Below, in pieces: positions 7,901-15,742 of a DNA stretch of 46,975 nt. Position 1 is the first letter of the stretch; the number at the start of each line of letters is the position of its first letter. The notes under the pieces are model-generated. The model did no database searches, had not been told where the DNA came from, and saw only the letters and a program-made list of their open reading frames with translations. Position numbers and translations under genes: made by a program. Origin of the DNA: Caldithrix sp. (GTDB lineage Bacteria; Zhuqueibacterota; Zhuqueibacteria; Thermofontimicrobiales; Sulfurfontimicrobiaceae); contig DYKB01000057.1 of the NCBI GenBank assembly GCA_020722815.1, forward strand, positions 1 through 46,975. Reading direction: 5' to 3'.

Positions 7901-8824
7901 TTGACAAACAATTTATACTCGCGTCGGGAAATATTGAAACAGACCGCTTTACTCACAGGACTGGGCTTTATCGGGAATATTTCACAGGATTTCGCTGCAT
8001 TTGATTTCAAACGAGCTCCAGCAACCAAAGTTAAAATAAGTTTAAATGTCTACTCCTTCAATCAGGCTCTGCGTGACCAACAAATCTCGCTGGATGAAAT
8101 TCTCGAATTTTGCGGACAAACCGGATTCGAAGCAATTGATCCCACCGGCTATTATTTTCCAGGCTATCCGGCCGTTCCGGATGATAATTTTATCAATAAT
8201 TTTAAACGCGCCGCTTTTTTGCAGGGACTCGATATCAGTGGAACTGGCGTGCGAAATGATTTTTCGACACCAGATCGCAATCAGCGAATGGCCGATATTG
8301 ACCTGGTGAAAAAGTGGATTGAATGCGCTGCTAAATTAGGTGCCCCCATGCTTCGAATTTTTACCGGAAGAGGTATTCCGGATGGGTATCAATGGGCTGA
8401 AGTTGCCGAATGGATGGCCGCCGATATTACCCAATGCCTGGAGCATACCAAAAAATTCGGGGTTATGCTGGCAATTCAGAATCACTACGATTTTATTAAA
8501 ACCGCGGATGAGTTATTACAGCTTTTAAAAATGATCAATTCGGAATGGTTGGGCGTGATGGTAGATATTGCCAGTTTTCGAACGACTGATCCCTACGAAG
8601 ATACGGCACGCGTTACCCCTTATGCGCTCTCCTGGCAGATTAAAGAACAAATTTATATTCAGGGAAAAAATATCCCGGTGGATTTATCCAAATTAATGAA
8701 AATTATCAAATCGTCTGGCTATCGCGGCTATATTCTCATCGAAACGCTGGGCATTGCAAATCCGAAACAACGGATTCCTGAATTTTTGAAAATGGTCCAA
8801 AATGCCCTGATTTCGGAAAAATAG
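7901..8824 (+). CDS. Tat-exported sugar phosphate isomerase/epimerase-like (xylose isomerase-like TIM barrel)
   Basis: 307 residues with a TTG start preceded by AAAGGGG. Residues 8-28 (SRREILKQTALLTGLGFIG) look like a twin-arginine signal, as is common for this family in FCB and planctomycete-type bacteria. The rest is an AP-endonuclease-2/xylose-isomerase-like barrel: GFEAIDPTGYYFPGYP, IQNHYDF around residue 190, MVDIASF around 216, and a C-terminal YRGYILIETLG with the usual glutamate. Family enzymes act on keto-sugars or related polyols with a divalent metal, but the substrate cannot be read from sequence. It converges on the M28 peptidase with only 21 bases between stops. Confidence 0.82.
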   Translation: MTNNLYSRREILKQTALLTGLGFIGNISQDFAAFDFKRAPATKVKISLNVYSFNQALRDQQISLDEILEFCGQTGFEAIDPTGYYFPGYPAVPDDNFINNFKRAAFLQGLDISGTGVRNDFSTPDRNQRMADIDLVKKWIECAAKLGAPMLRIFTGRGIPDGYQWAEVAEWMAADITQCLEHTKKFGVMLAIQNHYDFIKTADELLQLLKMINSEWLGVMVDIASFRTTDPYEDTARVTPYALSWQIKEQIYIQGKNIPVDLSKLMKIIKSSGYRGYILIETLGIANPKQRIPEFLKMVQNALISEK

Positions 8825-8845
8825 CAATTTTATTTCCAAAAAATA

Positions 8846-9778
8846 TTAAATCCCATGCACATCCAGATGAAGCATCGTCGCCAGCATGAGTTGGGTAGCG
8901 CATTTAACATTTTCCAAAGCCACCTTTTCTGGCGTATCTGAATGCTGATGATAATCAGGATTTTTGTAGGGCATCGAACCAATGTTCAACACCGCCGCGG
9001 GAATACCTGCTTTCACGAAAGAACCATCATCATCATTTGGTTTTTCGGCATGAAATTTTTTTTGTATTAAACCAATTTTAAATTTTTCATTCACTTCTGC
9101 TAATAAATCCGCCAGTTTTTCACCCTCGGGCGTGGTAAATCGGGTGACATTCGTCAATAAGTGATTTTTTACATCATCCGCCGATTTTCCCCCAATTCCA
9201 TCAATGTTCAGAACAGCAATAGTTTTAAAATTTGATCCAGCCATACGTTTAGCCGCAAACTCACTGGTCCAGGGCCAATGTTCTTCATTGCACCACAAAA
9301 ACCAGATCGAGCGCCTGGCTGGATAATTCGCCAATATTCTCGCCAGTTCCAGTACGGCCACTGTCCCCACCGCATTATCATACGCCCCTGGCGCACATTT
9401 AAGCCAGCTTTGCGAATCCTTATGCGCCAACACTATTATTAACTCATAAGGATGTTCCTTTCCGCCTTTTTTTGCATATAAATTCAGCGCATCATACCAA
9501 AGTTCATCCGGTAACGGCCGCCGAAATCCATGCGGAACGGTATTATCTGGCTGAAAGGCTTGTACCGGCACAATCTCCTTTTCAACAGCATATCCACTTC
9601 GGCGTAATTCATTTTCCAAAAAATCATCCGTCTCATACAGCGTACATTTGGTATGACCATCGATGGTGTAATTTAAAGTTCGGCAGGGCAAGGGATATTT
9701 TGCCAGATAAAACAGATTTTTTTCAATATATTCTTCGTTAACAGATTTAATCAAAGAAAAAATTCCATCCATTTTCAA
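8846..9778 (-). CDS. M28-family zinc aminopeptidase-like peptidase
   Basis: 310 residues with no signal peptide, so probably cytoplasmic. All M28 active-site elements are visible: H119 and D121 (LAHKD), bridging D134 in PGAYDNAVG, catalytic E165 and metal ligand E166 (CNEEH), D193 in NIDGIGG, and a final histidine in DYHQHSDTPE near 285. M28 enzymes use two zinc ions to remove N-terminal residues or cleave related amides. The unusual insert in the first 110 residues (PDNTVPHGFRRPLP) may shape specificity. The ATG is preceded by AGGGAGATTGAAA, a good ribosome site. It is monocistronic and convergent with the sugar isomerase-like gene. Confidence 0.85.
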   Translation of the reverse strand: MKMDGIFSLIKSVNEEYIEKNLFYLAKYPLPCRTLNYTIDGHTKCTLYETDDFLENELRRSGYAVEKEIVPVQAFQPDNTVPHGFRRPLPDELWYDALNLYAKKGGKEHPYELIIVLAHKDSQSWLKCAPGAYDNAVGTVAVLELARILANYPARRSIWFLWCNEEHWPWTSEFAAKRMAGSNFKTIAVLNIDGIGGKSADDVKNHLLTNVTRFTTPEGEKLADLLAEVNEKFKIGLIQKKFHAEKPNDDDGSFVKAGIPAAVLNIGSMPYKNPDYHQHSDTPEKVALENVKCATQLMLATMLHLDVHGI

Positions 9779-9820
9779 TCTCCCTGATTAGTCAGCCTTT
9801 ATTTATTTTAACATGAACCA

Positions 9821-9991
9821 AAATATTGTATCCATTCAATAAATGAGGGTAATGCTACGTCATGTCATGGCGAGGAGCGCTTTTGGCGACGAAGCAATCC
9901 CCGCACACGACATCAGGAGATTGCTGCGGCAAAAAACGTCTCGCAATGACAGGTTTTTTCACCCACAGTTATTGAGCGGATACAAAATATT
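9821..9991. repeat. Inverted-repeat element, family B copy 1
   Basis: The left end AAATATTGTATCCATTCAAT (9821-9840) is complementary to the right end around 9968-9990 (TTATTGAGCGGATACAAAAT). Between the arms lies a second palindrome: GTCATGGCGAGGAGCG near 9864 against CTCGCAATGACAG near 9940, with GAAGCAATC facing GAGATTGC. The outer ends resemble those of the element at 24071-24225. There is no coding capacity and I found no clear flanking duplication. Confidence 0.5.
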
Positions 9992-10088
9992 GACTTCTCA
10001 GACAATTTTCAAATAAATTGCTACCGGGCCAAAAATAATGCATTATATACACAGCGGAAATTTAAAAATTTACAATACAAAATTCAAC

Positions 10089-10117
10089 TTGACAAATAGT
10101 CATAAGTTTACTATTTT
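10089..10117 (+). promoter_or_regulatory. Sigma70-type promoter of the SH3 lipoprotein gene
   Basis: TTGACA at 10089-10094 and TATTTT at 10112-10117 are separated by 17 bases and lie 40 bases upstream of the GTG start. The -35 box is a perfect match to consensus. Confidence 0.45.
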
Positions 10118-10157
10118 TAATTGATGAATGTATTGCTGCGAATCATAGGAGGTAATC

Positions 10158-10625
10158 GTGAAATTCAATAATTTTAAATTGTTATCAATTGCGATCATCA
10201 TTTTCATTTTTTGCATTTCCTGTAATCCGATGTTCTACACCACAAAAGGTATCGTTATTACCAATCGTGAAACGGATGCTTTACTCGGGCCAGATTGGGG
10301 AGAAAAACTCGTTAAACGGATACCCCCTAACACCCAGATGAATTTAATTGGCATGGAAAGAGAATGGTACGAAGTTCAGCTTTCTGACGGCAGTTATGCA
10401 TGGGTTTACAGGGGTGATGTGCGATTAATTCCGTATGGGAATGTGGTGACCAATGCAACGGTTCATATTCGCTCTGGCCCGGCCAATAATTTTGACATAT
10501 TAAAAACCGTACCGGCTGGGGTTAGCTTAACACGACTTGAAGTTCGCGGCGAATGGGCGCGAGTTGCTTTTGGAACCAATCAAATCGGCTGGGTGCCAGT
10601 AAATTCTATCAGCATGCGCGATTAG
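10158..10625 (+). CDS. Lipoprotein with two bacterial SH3 domains
   Basis: 155 residues. The start is GTG, set by a perfect AGGAGG at 10147-10152 five bases upstream. The signal peptide ends in a lipobox with the lipid-carrying cysteine at C22 (CISC), so it is probably anchored in the cell envelope. Residues about 32-92 and 93-153 are two SH3b-like units; the second has the typical ATVHIRSGPANNFDILKTVPAG start and GWVPVNSI end. Such domains usually bind peptidoglycan or other wall ligands. It appears to be a single-gene unit with its own promoter. Confidence 0.82.
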   Translation: MKFNNFKLLSIAIIIFIFCISCNPMFYTTKGIVITNRETDALLGPDWGEKLVKRIPPNTQMNLIGMEREWYEVQLSDGSYAWVYRGDVRLIPYGNVVTNATVHIRSGPANNFDILKTVPAGVSLTRLEVRGEWARVAFGTNQIGWVPVNSISMRD

Positions 10626-11009
10626 TCGCGTATAAATGAATCATCGATTTCGCCCAAAAACCAATCCAGGTGCTTGAAATGACCAATTTTCGTCCACCCT
10701 GCTAAATAAAACTGCTCTCATTTTGTACAGGTCATCAAATATCTTTTTTTAAAATCCAATTCCCGTTTTATCCAATATTTATAAAAAATAAAAAACTGTA
10801 AAAACAATTGTCCCTATGTTGTTTTTTTTCAACAACTAAAATACTTCTTGACAATTTAATTTGATTGTTTTCAAAAAGTCAGATTACAAATCGAGATTTA
10901 GCCAAAATTTAAAAAGATTGGCACACTTATTGAACTCTTGAATCGTAAAAATTTTGTAATCAAATAACCTTAAATTACAAATCACTTTGGGGTCAAAAAA
11001 CAGGTCATC
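10626..11009. other. AT-rich intergenic stretch
   Basis: I see no gene or repeat here. TTGACA at 10848-10853 could be a -35 box for the following gene but has no good -10 partner at 16-18 bases. Confidence 0.4.
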
Positions 11010-11561
11010 ATGAATTTCAAAGAACTTAAGAAATGGGTTGGATTAAAGCTGTTAAAATGCAGCAATCATCTCATCCCCCTGGATATATCGATGCACTCGA
11101 CCGGGGTTGAGTATAATCCTGAGCTTTTTCAGGAGCCACTCACTTTATTACTTCAACTTGGGGCTAAAATTGAGGCTTTGGAATCACAATCGGAAAAATT
11201 TCAATATTTAAACAATCTTAAAAATCAGATCAAATTATCGATCCAGGAAAGTAATCAATCGATCACCCAGCTTACACAGATTTTGAACAAAATTCTGGGA
11301 TTTTTGAACCAATATTCTCAGGATTTACATAAATTCAAAGCCAATTTTCAACACCAGAAAGCGATTTCACGCAATCACAAGAGTAATGAAGTAGTTTTTA
11401 ATCTCACGCGTCGGCAGGTGCAGGCTTATATTTTAAAGCGGCAAATAAAGCGCTATAAAACAGTTCTGGCCGAAAAAAGGAATGCGATTTCACGTCAGAT
11501 TCAAAAGATTGAGCCGAATACAAATTTGTCGTTTTCTGAATTACAAGCATCCAATTCATAA
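11010..11561 (+). CDS. Unrecognised helical/coiled-coil protein
   Basis: 183 residues; I do not recognise the family. There is no signal peptide or membrane segment. From about residue 50 to 170 the chain is rich in Q, K, E, L and I with heptad-like spacing (IEALESQSEKFQYLNNLKNQ, QESNQSITQLTQILNKIL, RRQVQAYILKRQIKRYK), so it is probably a long helical hairpin or coiled coil. It stands alone: about 380 bases of non-coding DNA precede it and the next gene is convergent. The ATG has only a weak upstream GGTCATC. Length and codon use argue for a real gene. Confidence 0.6.
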   Translation: MNFKELKKWVGLKLLKCSNHLIPLDISMHSTGVEYNPELFQEPLTLLLQLGAKIEALESQSEKFQYLNNLKNQIKLSIQESNQSITQLTQILNKILGFLNQYSQDLHKFKANFQHQKAISRNHKSNEVVFNLTRRQVQAYILKRQIKRYKTVLAEKRNAISRQIQKIEPNTNLSFSELQASNS

Positions 11562-11730
11562 TCAATTATTGGCTCATCTCCGATTTAATTCTCGTGTTTT
11601 TTCTCCCCTCCACTTTACCTCTGACTAAAAATTGTACCAGACAAACCAAATCAGCCCTGAAAAGCAATTTTTAAATCATGCAGGGTTAGTTGAAAAAATT
11701 AAAAAAATTGTAAATACCTATTATAAAAAA

Positions 11731-12489
11731 TTATTTTTTAGCCACCCATTGCATTGCCTGAAAAACTAATTGACGAAAATTGGAATTCTGATATGCCTGG
11801 CGATCATGACCTAATTGAATATAGACAATTCGCGAACGCGCATACTGATTCGTCCAGCCGATTATTTTACTACTTTGCGGATGATCGGTCGTGATTAAAG
11901 GATGAATCGTTGGTAAAACACGAAAATGATTATAGACTTCGTCATGAATCGTAAAATCTTTAATACCGCTGGTAACCGGGTGATCGGGATCGGCAATTTT
12001 AATATTCATTTCAACATCATGTTGGTAAGTAGAAAGGGGAGCCGTTTCACCCGGTTTTAAGCCTTCTTTCAGGAGGTATCGACCGCCAAGTATTTTTTCA
12101 AACTCGTCCCATGTTTGATAAGATGCCAGCGAATGATGCAGAAACACCACACCTTTGCCTTCTTCCAATAATTTAATAAAAGCCGCTTTCTGATCAGCTT
12201 TGATTTCCTGATACATTTCATAAAAAACCAGCACATCGTATTTTTTGATAAGGGGCGTATCAAAAGCCTGATTGGCAGCCGGTTGCTTCAGTTCCTGAAA
12301 GGTAAGATTTGAAAAACTGGAAAACATCTCAAAAAACGGAGCTCTTTCAAAATCATGTCCACCGGTAATAATCAGCACATTCAATTTTTTCGATTTTACG
12401 GTTTGTCCATTTAAAGTTGAGGCTGAAAAAAGCATAATCAGCAAAAAAATTGAAAAAAAACAGGTTCGATAATGATTTGCAAATTTCAT
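11731..12489 (-). CDS. Exported ThuA-like (trehalose utilisation) domain protein
   Basis: 252 residues with a Sec signal peptide (hydrophobic 10-25, likely cut after LNGQ) and one ThuA domain with a class I glutamine-amidotransferase-like fold: LIITGGHDFERAPFF near residue 40, YDVLVFYEM, GKGVVFLHHSLASYQTW, and the C-terminal RSRIVYIQLGHDRQAY. ThuA-like proteins are linked to disaccharide or keto-sugar use, but the biochemical role is not settled. The ATG follows AGGAGGAAAT, a strong ribosome site. It lies downstream of the S9/FGE gene on the same strand, with a long hairpin between them, so the two may be partly cotranscribed. Confidence 0.82.
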   Translation of the reverse strand: MKFANHYRTCFFSIFLLIMLFSASTLNGQTVKSKKLNVLIITGGHDFERAPFFEMFSSFSNLTFQELKQPAANQAFDTPLIKKYDVLVFYEMYQEIKADQKAAFIKLLEEGKGVVFLHHSLASYQTWDEFEKILGGRYLLKEGLKPGETAPLSTYQHDVEMNIKIADPDHPVTSGIKDFTIHDEVYNHFRVLPTIHPLITTDHPQSSKIIGWTNQYARSRIVYIQLGHDRQAYQNSNFRQLVFQAMQWVAKK

Positions 12490-12519
12490 ATTTCCTCCTA
12501 TAAAAAATAAATGATGAAT

Positions 12520-12591
12520 AGTCTGGTGTTTACAAAGTCGATTAATATCTTTTAGTTTGCCAATAATCTAAAAATATTAATCTATCAGACT
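12520..12591 (-). terminator. Long hairpin between the S9/FGE and ThuA-like genes
   Basis: AGTCTG (12520) pairs with CAGACT (12586-12591), and inside it GATTAATATCTTTTAG pairs with CTAAAAATATTAATC almost fully. It lies 60 bases past the S9/FGE stop and 30 bases before the ThuA-like start. No U-tract follows, so it could be a processing or attenuating hairpin rather than a true terminator. Confidence 0.4.
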
Positions 12592-12651
12592 GGTGATCAT
12601 TCATACTCCTCAAATATACGATTCAAAAATTTTTAAAAATACAAGAACTTT

Positions 12652-15366
12652 TTACTTTTCTCTCTGACCATAAGATTCTTCCAAAACAATCCGAAAACCT
12701 GTATATGGCATCGCCGGCTGCTGATATGGCGTTTTCGAATCAAGGGTTGAAACGGCGGAATTTCCCAGAACGCGCCCCTTTCCATCTTTGGCAAGACACC
12801 ATTCGGCTACATTCCCATCCAGATCAAAAACAAGTATCTCATCACTGACAGGTGGGCGGCTGCCGACTTCCAATAGTAATAAAGCGGATTTTTCCAGCTC
12901 GGCAAATTTTGGCTTCAGCGATTCGTATTCATCCGGTGTCAGGTGATAACCGGCCCAGTAAGCGAGCGTATTTTCTTCAATGGAACTGGCGCGAATCCTG
13001 GCCAGGATTGGCGTCATCTCGGACTCCCGCAACAGGCGATATTTTTGACCCGTCATTTCCGAAAGCCAGGCACAATAGCCCTGCGCCTGTTCAAAAGTGA
13101 TTTCATTGGCGGGAAAATTTTCCGAACCGGCCTTTACTAAATAATCTGGCTGAAATTCATGGAATTGGGCACGCGTGATTTCAAAACGTCCAATTTTCAG
13201 ACTATCCCACCGAACTGTTTCCGGAATCAATTTTCCTTTAAATAAGATGCCATAGCGCCCCAGAACTTTTGAAAAAGTCAGTTTTTTCAGCGCCAATGCC
13301 AGGGGTGAACTCTTGTTAAAGGCTTCATTTTCTTCCTCAGATTTTTGAAAGAAATATTTGTCAAGCCACTTAATGTCTTCCTCCATCTTACGGCGCTGGT
13401 GCGACAGGCGTCTGAGACCATGTTCGGCACCAGGGAACAGGAGAAATCGGACCGGGGCTTTGCCAATTTGCTGCAAGGCGCGATAATATTCCCATCCCTG
13501 GCTCGTTGGCACGCTGGTGTCTTCGGTACCAAAGCAGATAAGCGTCGGCGTGGTGACTTTTTCCACTTTGAACAGGGGTGATTTTTCAATATAATTTTGC
13601 AGCTTTTTCCAGGGCGGGCCGCCGAAATAGGCATTATCAAAAGCGGCACCAAATTTACAATTCCCATAATCGCTCGTCCAGTTCACATCGCCAGCGCCGG
13701 CTAGACAGACTTTAAAACGATTACTGACCACGGTGGATTGAATGGCCAGAATAGCGCCATTGCTCCAGCCCATAATCCCCAATTGCGCGGCATCAACCAG
13801 GCCGCGTTTGATGAGATAATCAATCCCGTTAAAAATATCCGGAATTTCATACTCATAATAATGCCCCTTGATCGATTCCACCCACTTCAGGCCGTAATTC
13901 CCGCTGCCATGATAATTGACTTTCAGGATAAAAGTGCCCTTTGAGGCCAGCAAATTCGCGTAATCAGCCCAGTTTTCACCAAACCAATCCACATCGGCTC
14001 CGGCGGGTCCCCCATGAATGCTGAGCATCAATGGGTACTTTTTACCTTTTTGAAATAGATGGGGGTAATATAAAATTCCTTCCACCCGTTCACCTTTGCC
14101 TCCTTTCCAGGTCAAAATCTCGGATTGGGCCAGGTATTTTTTTCGGAAATTCGGATTTAATTTAATAATTGTCTTCTGATTAATAATTTTGTTACCTTCA
14201 AGCTGCCCCAATTTAATTTCTTCGGGATGACTGGCCGTCGAATAGCCAAAAATGACGGTTTTGCCATCTTTCGCAATTTTTCGAATGACGAAATTATCGG
14301 CGTCTTTATCATCTAAAAACTGACGTCCCCAGGTTTGATATTGTTTTCGATAAAAAGCGAGTTTGTTCTTCGCCCCGTTTGCCAGCGAAACCAGAATGCC
14401 ATCGTTCGTTACCTGATAACCAAACATACCAAGCTGTTTTTCCCAGTTCAGGCTTACCGGCCGATATTTTTTGGTCTTTAAATCGAAATAATACAGCGTG
14501 GAAACATTGACATAATCATCCACCGGATCACTGGACAGGGGCTGTTCACCGAAAAATCCGGCACCATCCAGTGACCAGATAAAACCGGAAGGTTTCATTT
14601 TTTTACCAATAAAAATTTCTTCACGGATATTGTTCGTTAAATTATAAAGAAATTGCTGCGGCGGAATTTTATGGTCATATTCATAATGAGCACTTTGATC
14701 CTCATTGGTCACAACCCAGTGGCCATCCGGTGAAATGGCAAATTCGCTTATTTTGCCGGAATTGGAAGTCAATCGCTGTATTTTTTTTGATTTTATATCC
14801 AATTTAAAAAGTCGAACTGCCCGGAAATGAGTTTCATCTCCCACGACAATGGTATCGTCTTTTTTCTTTTTAAGCTGCTTTTCGTAAAGCGTTCGGTTTT
14901 CACGGGCGGAAAAGATGATATTTTGAGAATTCTGCCAGCTAAACGTGTTGACACCATTTTCGAGTGTGGTTAATTGCACCGGTTCGCCGCCACGGGTATT
15001 TAACAGCCAGATTTGGGCCACTTTACTGCTATCCCGTGCTGCCATAAAGGCGATATATTTCCCATCCGGCGACCAGCGGGGAGAATAGCTGCCGGATTTT
15101 TCCCGCGTAAGCTGAATTTCGAAACTATCCGTAAGGGAAGATAGCATAATCTGGCTGATATTTTTATCCAATTCCTGCGAGGGGCTTGTTTTTGTCCAGA
15201 CCAGCCATTTCCCATCGGGACTGATTTCGAAGTTCCCCGCCGATTCCTGATGGAGAACATCATCAATTGTCCAGTTTTTGGGATCAATTGTAGTGGCATC
15301 AGCAGTATTCACCCACGATATCACCCAGACCAATATTAAAACGAGGCTAAAAATCGATTTTTTCAT
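12652..15366 (-). CDS. Exported S9 prolyl-oligopeptidase-family peptidase fused to an FGE/SUMF1-like domain
   Basis: 904 residues from the ATG at 15366, which follows AGGAAAAAG and begins a clear Sec signal; the frame is open 46 codons further upstream but that leader is atypical. The N-terminal half is a beta-propeller with WD40/TolB-like repeats (ISPDGKWLVW, SPRWSPDGKYIAF). The alpha/beta-hydrolase domain carries the catalytic triad: S535 in GWSNG, D616 in GTEDTSVP and H649 in GAEHG. From about residue 700 a formylglycine-generating-enzyme-like domain follows (FEITRAQFHEF, ANEITFEQAQGYCAWLSEMTGQKYRLLRESE, DLDGNVAEWC, TGFRIV). The FGE part lacks an obvious catalytic cysteine pair, so it is more likely a binding or structural module. 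It should cleave peptides, typically with hydrophobic or proline residues, in the periplasm or outside the cell. Confidence 0.87.
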   Translation of the reverse strand: MKKSIFSLVLILVWVISWVNTADATTIDPKNWTIDDVLHQESAGNFEISPDGKWLVWTKTSPSQELDKNISQIMLSSLTDSFEIQLTREKSGSYSPRWSPDGKYIAFMAARDSSKVAQIWLLNTRGGEPVQLTTLENGVNTFSWQNSQNIIFSARENRTLYEKQLKKKKDDTIVVGDETHFRAVRLFKLDIKSKKIQRLTSNSGKISEFAISPDGHWVVTNEDQSAHYEYDHKIPPQQFLYNLTNNIREEIFIGKKMKPSGFIWSLDGAGFFGEQPLSSDPVDDYVNVSTLYYFDLKTKKYRPVSLNWEKQLGMFGYQVTNDGILVSLANGAKNKLAFYRKQYQTWGRQFLDDKDADNFVIRKIAKDGKTVIFGYSTASHPEEIKLGQLEGNKIINQKTIIKLNPNFRKKYLAQSEILTWKGGKGERVEGILYYPHLFQKGKKYPLMLSIHGGPAGADVDWFGENWADYANLLASKGTFILKVNYHGSGNYGLKWVESIKGHYYEYEIPDIFNGIDYLIKRGLVDAAQLGIMGWSNGAILAIQSTVVSNRFKVCLAGAGDVNWTSDYGNCKFGAAFDNAYFGGPPWKKLQNYIEKSPLFKVEKVTTPTLICFGTEDTSVPTSQGWEYYRALQQIGKAPVRFLLFPGAEHGLRRLSHQRRKMEEDIKWLDKYFFQKSEEENEAFNKSSPLALALKKLTFSKVLGRYGILFKGKLIPETVRWDSLKIGRFEITRAQFHEFQPDYLVKAGSENFPANEITFEQAQGYCAWLSEMTGQKYRLLRESEMTPILARIRASSIEENTLAYWAGYHLTPDEYESLKPKFAELEKSALLLLEVGSRPPVSDEILVFDLDGNVAEWCLAKDGKGRVLGNSAVSTLDSKTPYQQPAMPYTGFRIVLEESYGQREK

Positions 15367-15550
15367 ACTTTTTCCTGATAAAAAATTAAGAAGATTGGTT
15401 GAAATTGCAGGAATTATTATAAAAAGAAATCGGGTATGATGCAACTGTTTTTTGAATAAAAGGCATAAAGCAGGTGGTACAGGAAGATGTTCTGGCGCAA
15501 TCAATAATTTTTGGAAGAAAGATATGCAATATTTTCAATACTTGACAAAA

Positions 15551-15583
15551 TAAAAAAGCCAGCATTAACTGGTAATGCTGGCT
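15551..15583 (-). terminator. Rho-independent terminator downstream of the lamin-tail protein gene
   Basis: Read on the - strand, AGCCAGCATTA and TAATGCTGGCT form a perfect 11-base stem with a 5-base loop, followed by TTTTTTATTTT. It lies about 160 bases past the stop of the large surface-protein gene. Confidence 0.75.
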
Positions 15584-15742
15584 CCCCCCTAAGTGTAACT
15601 CAAGAAGCAACGATGACCTTCATGAGCTAAAAATGAAATATTTTATGACCATATTATAGCAGCAAAGTTTTAATCTTGCAGAAAAATATTAATAATTTTT
15701 CATCGAATTTTTTCTCATCACCCGGTGATTTTTATATAATTA

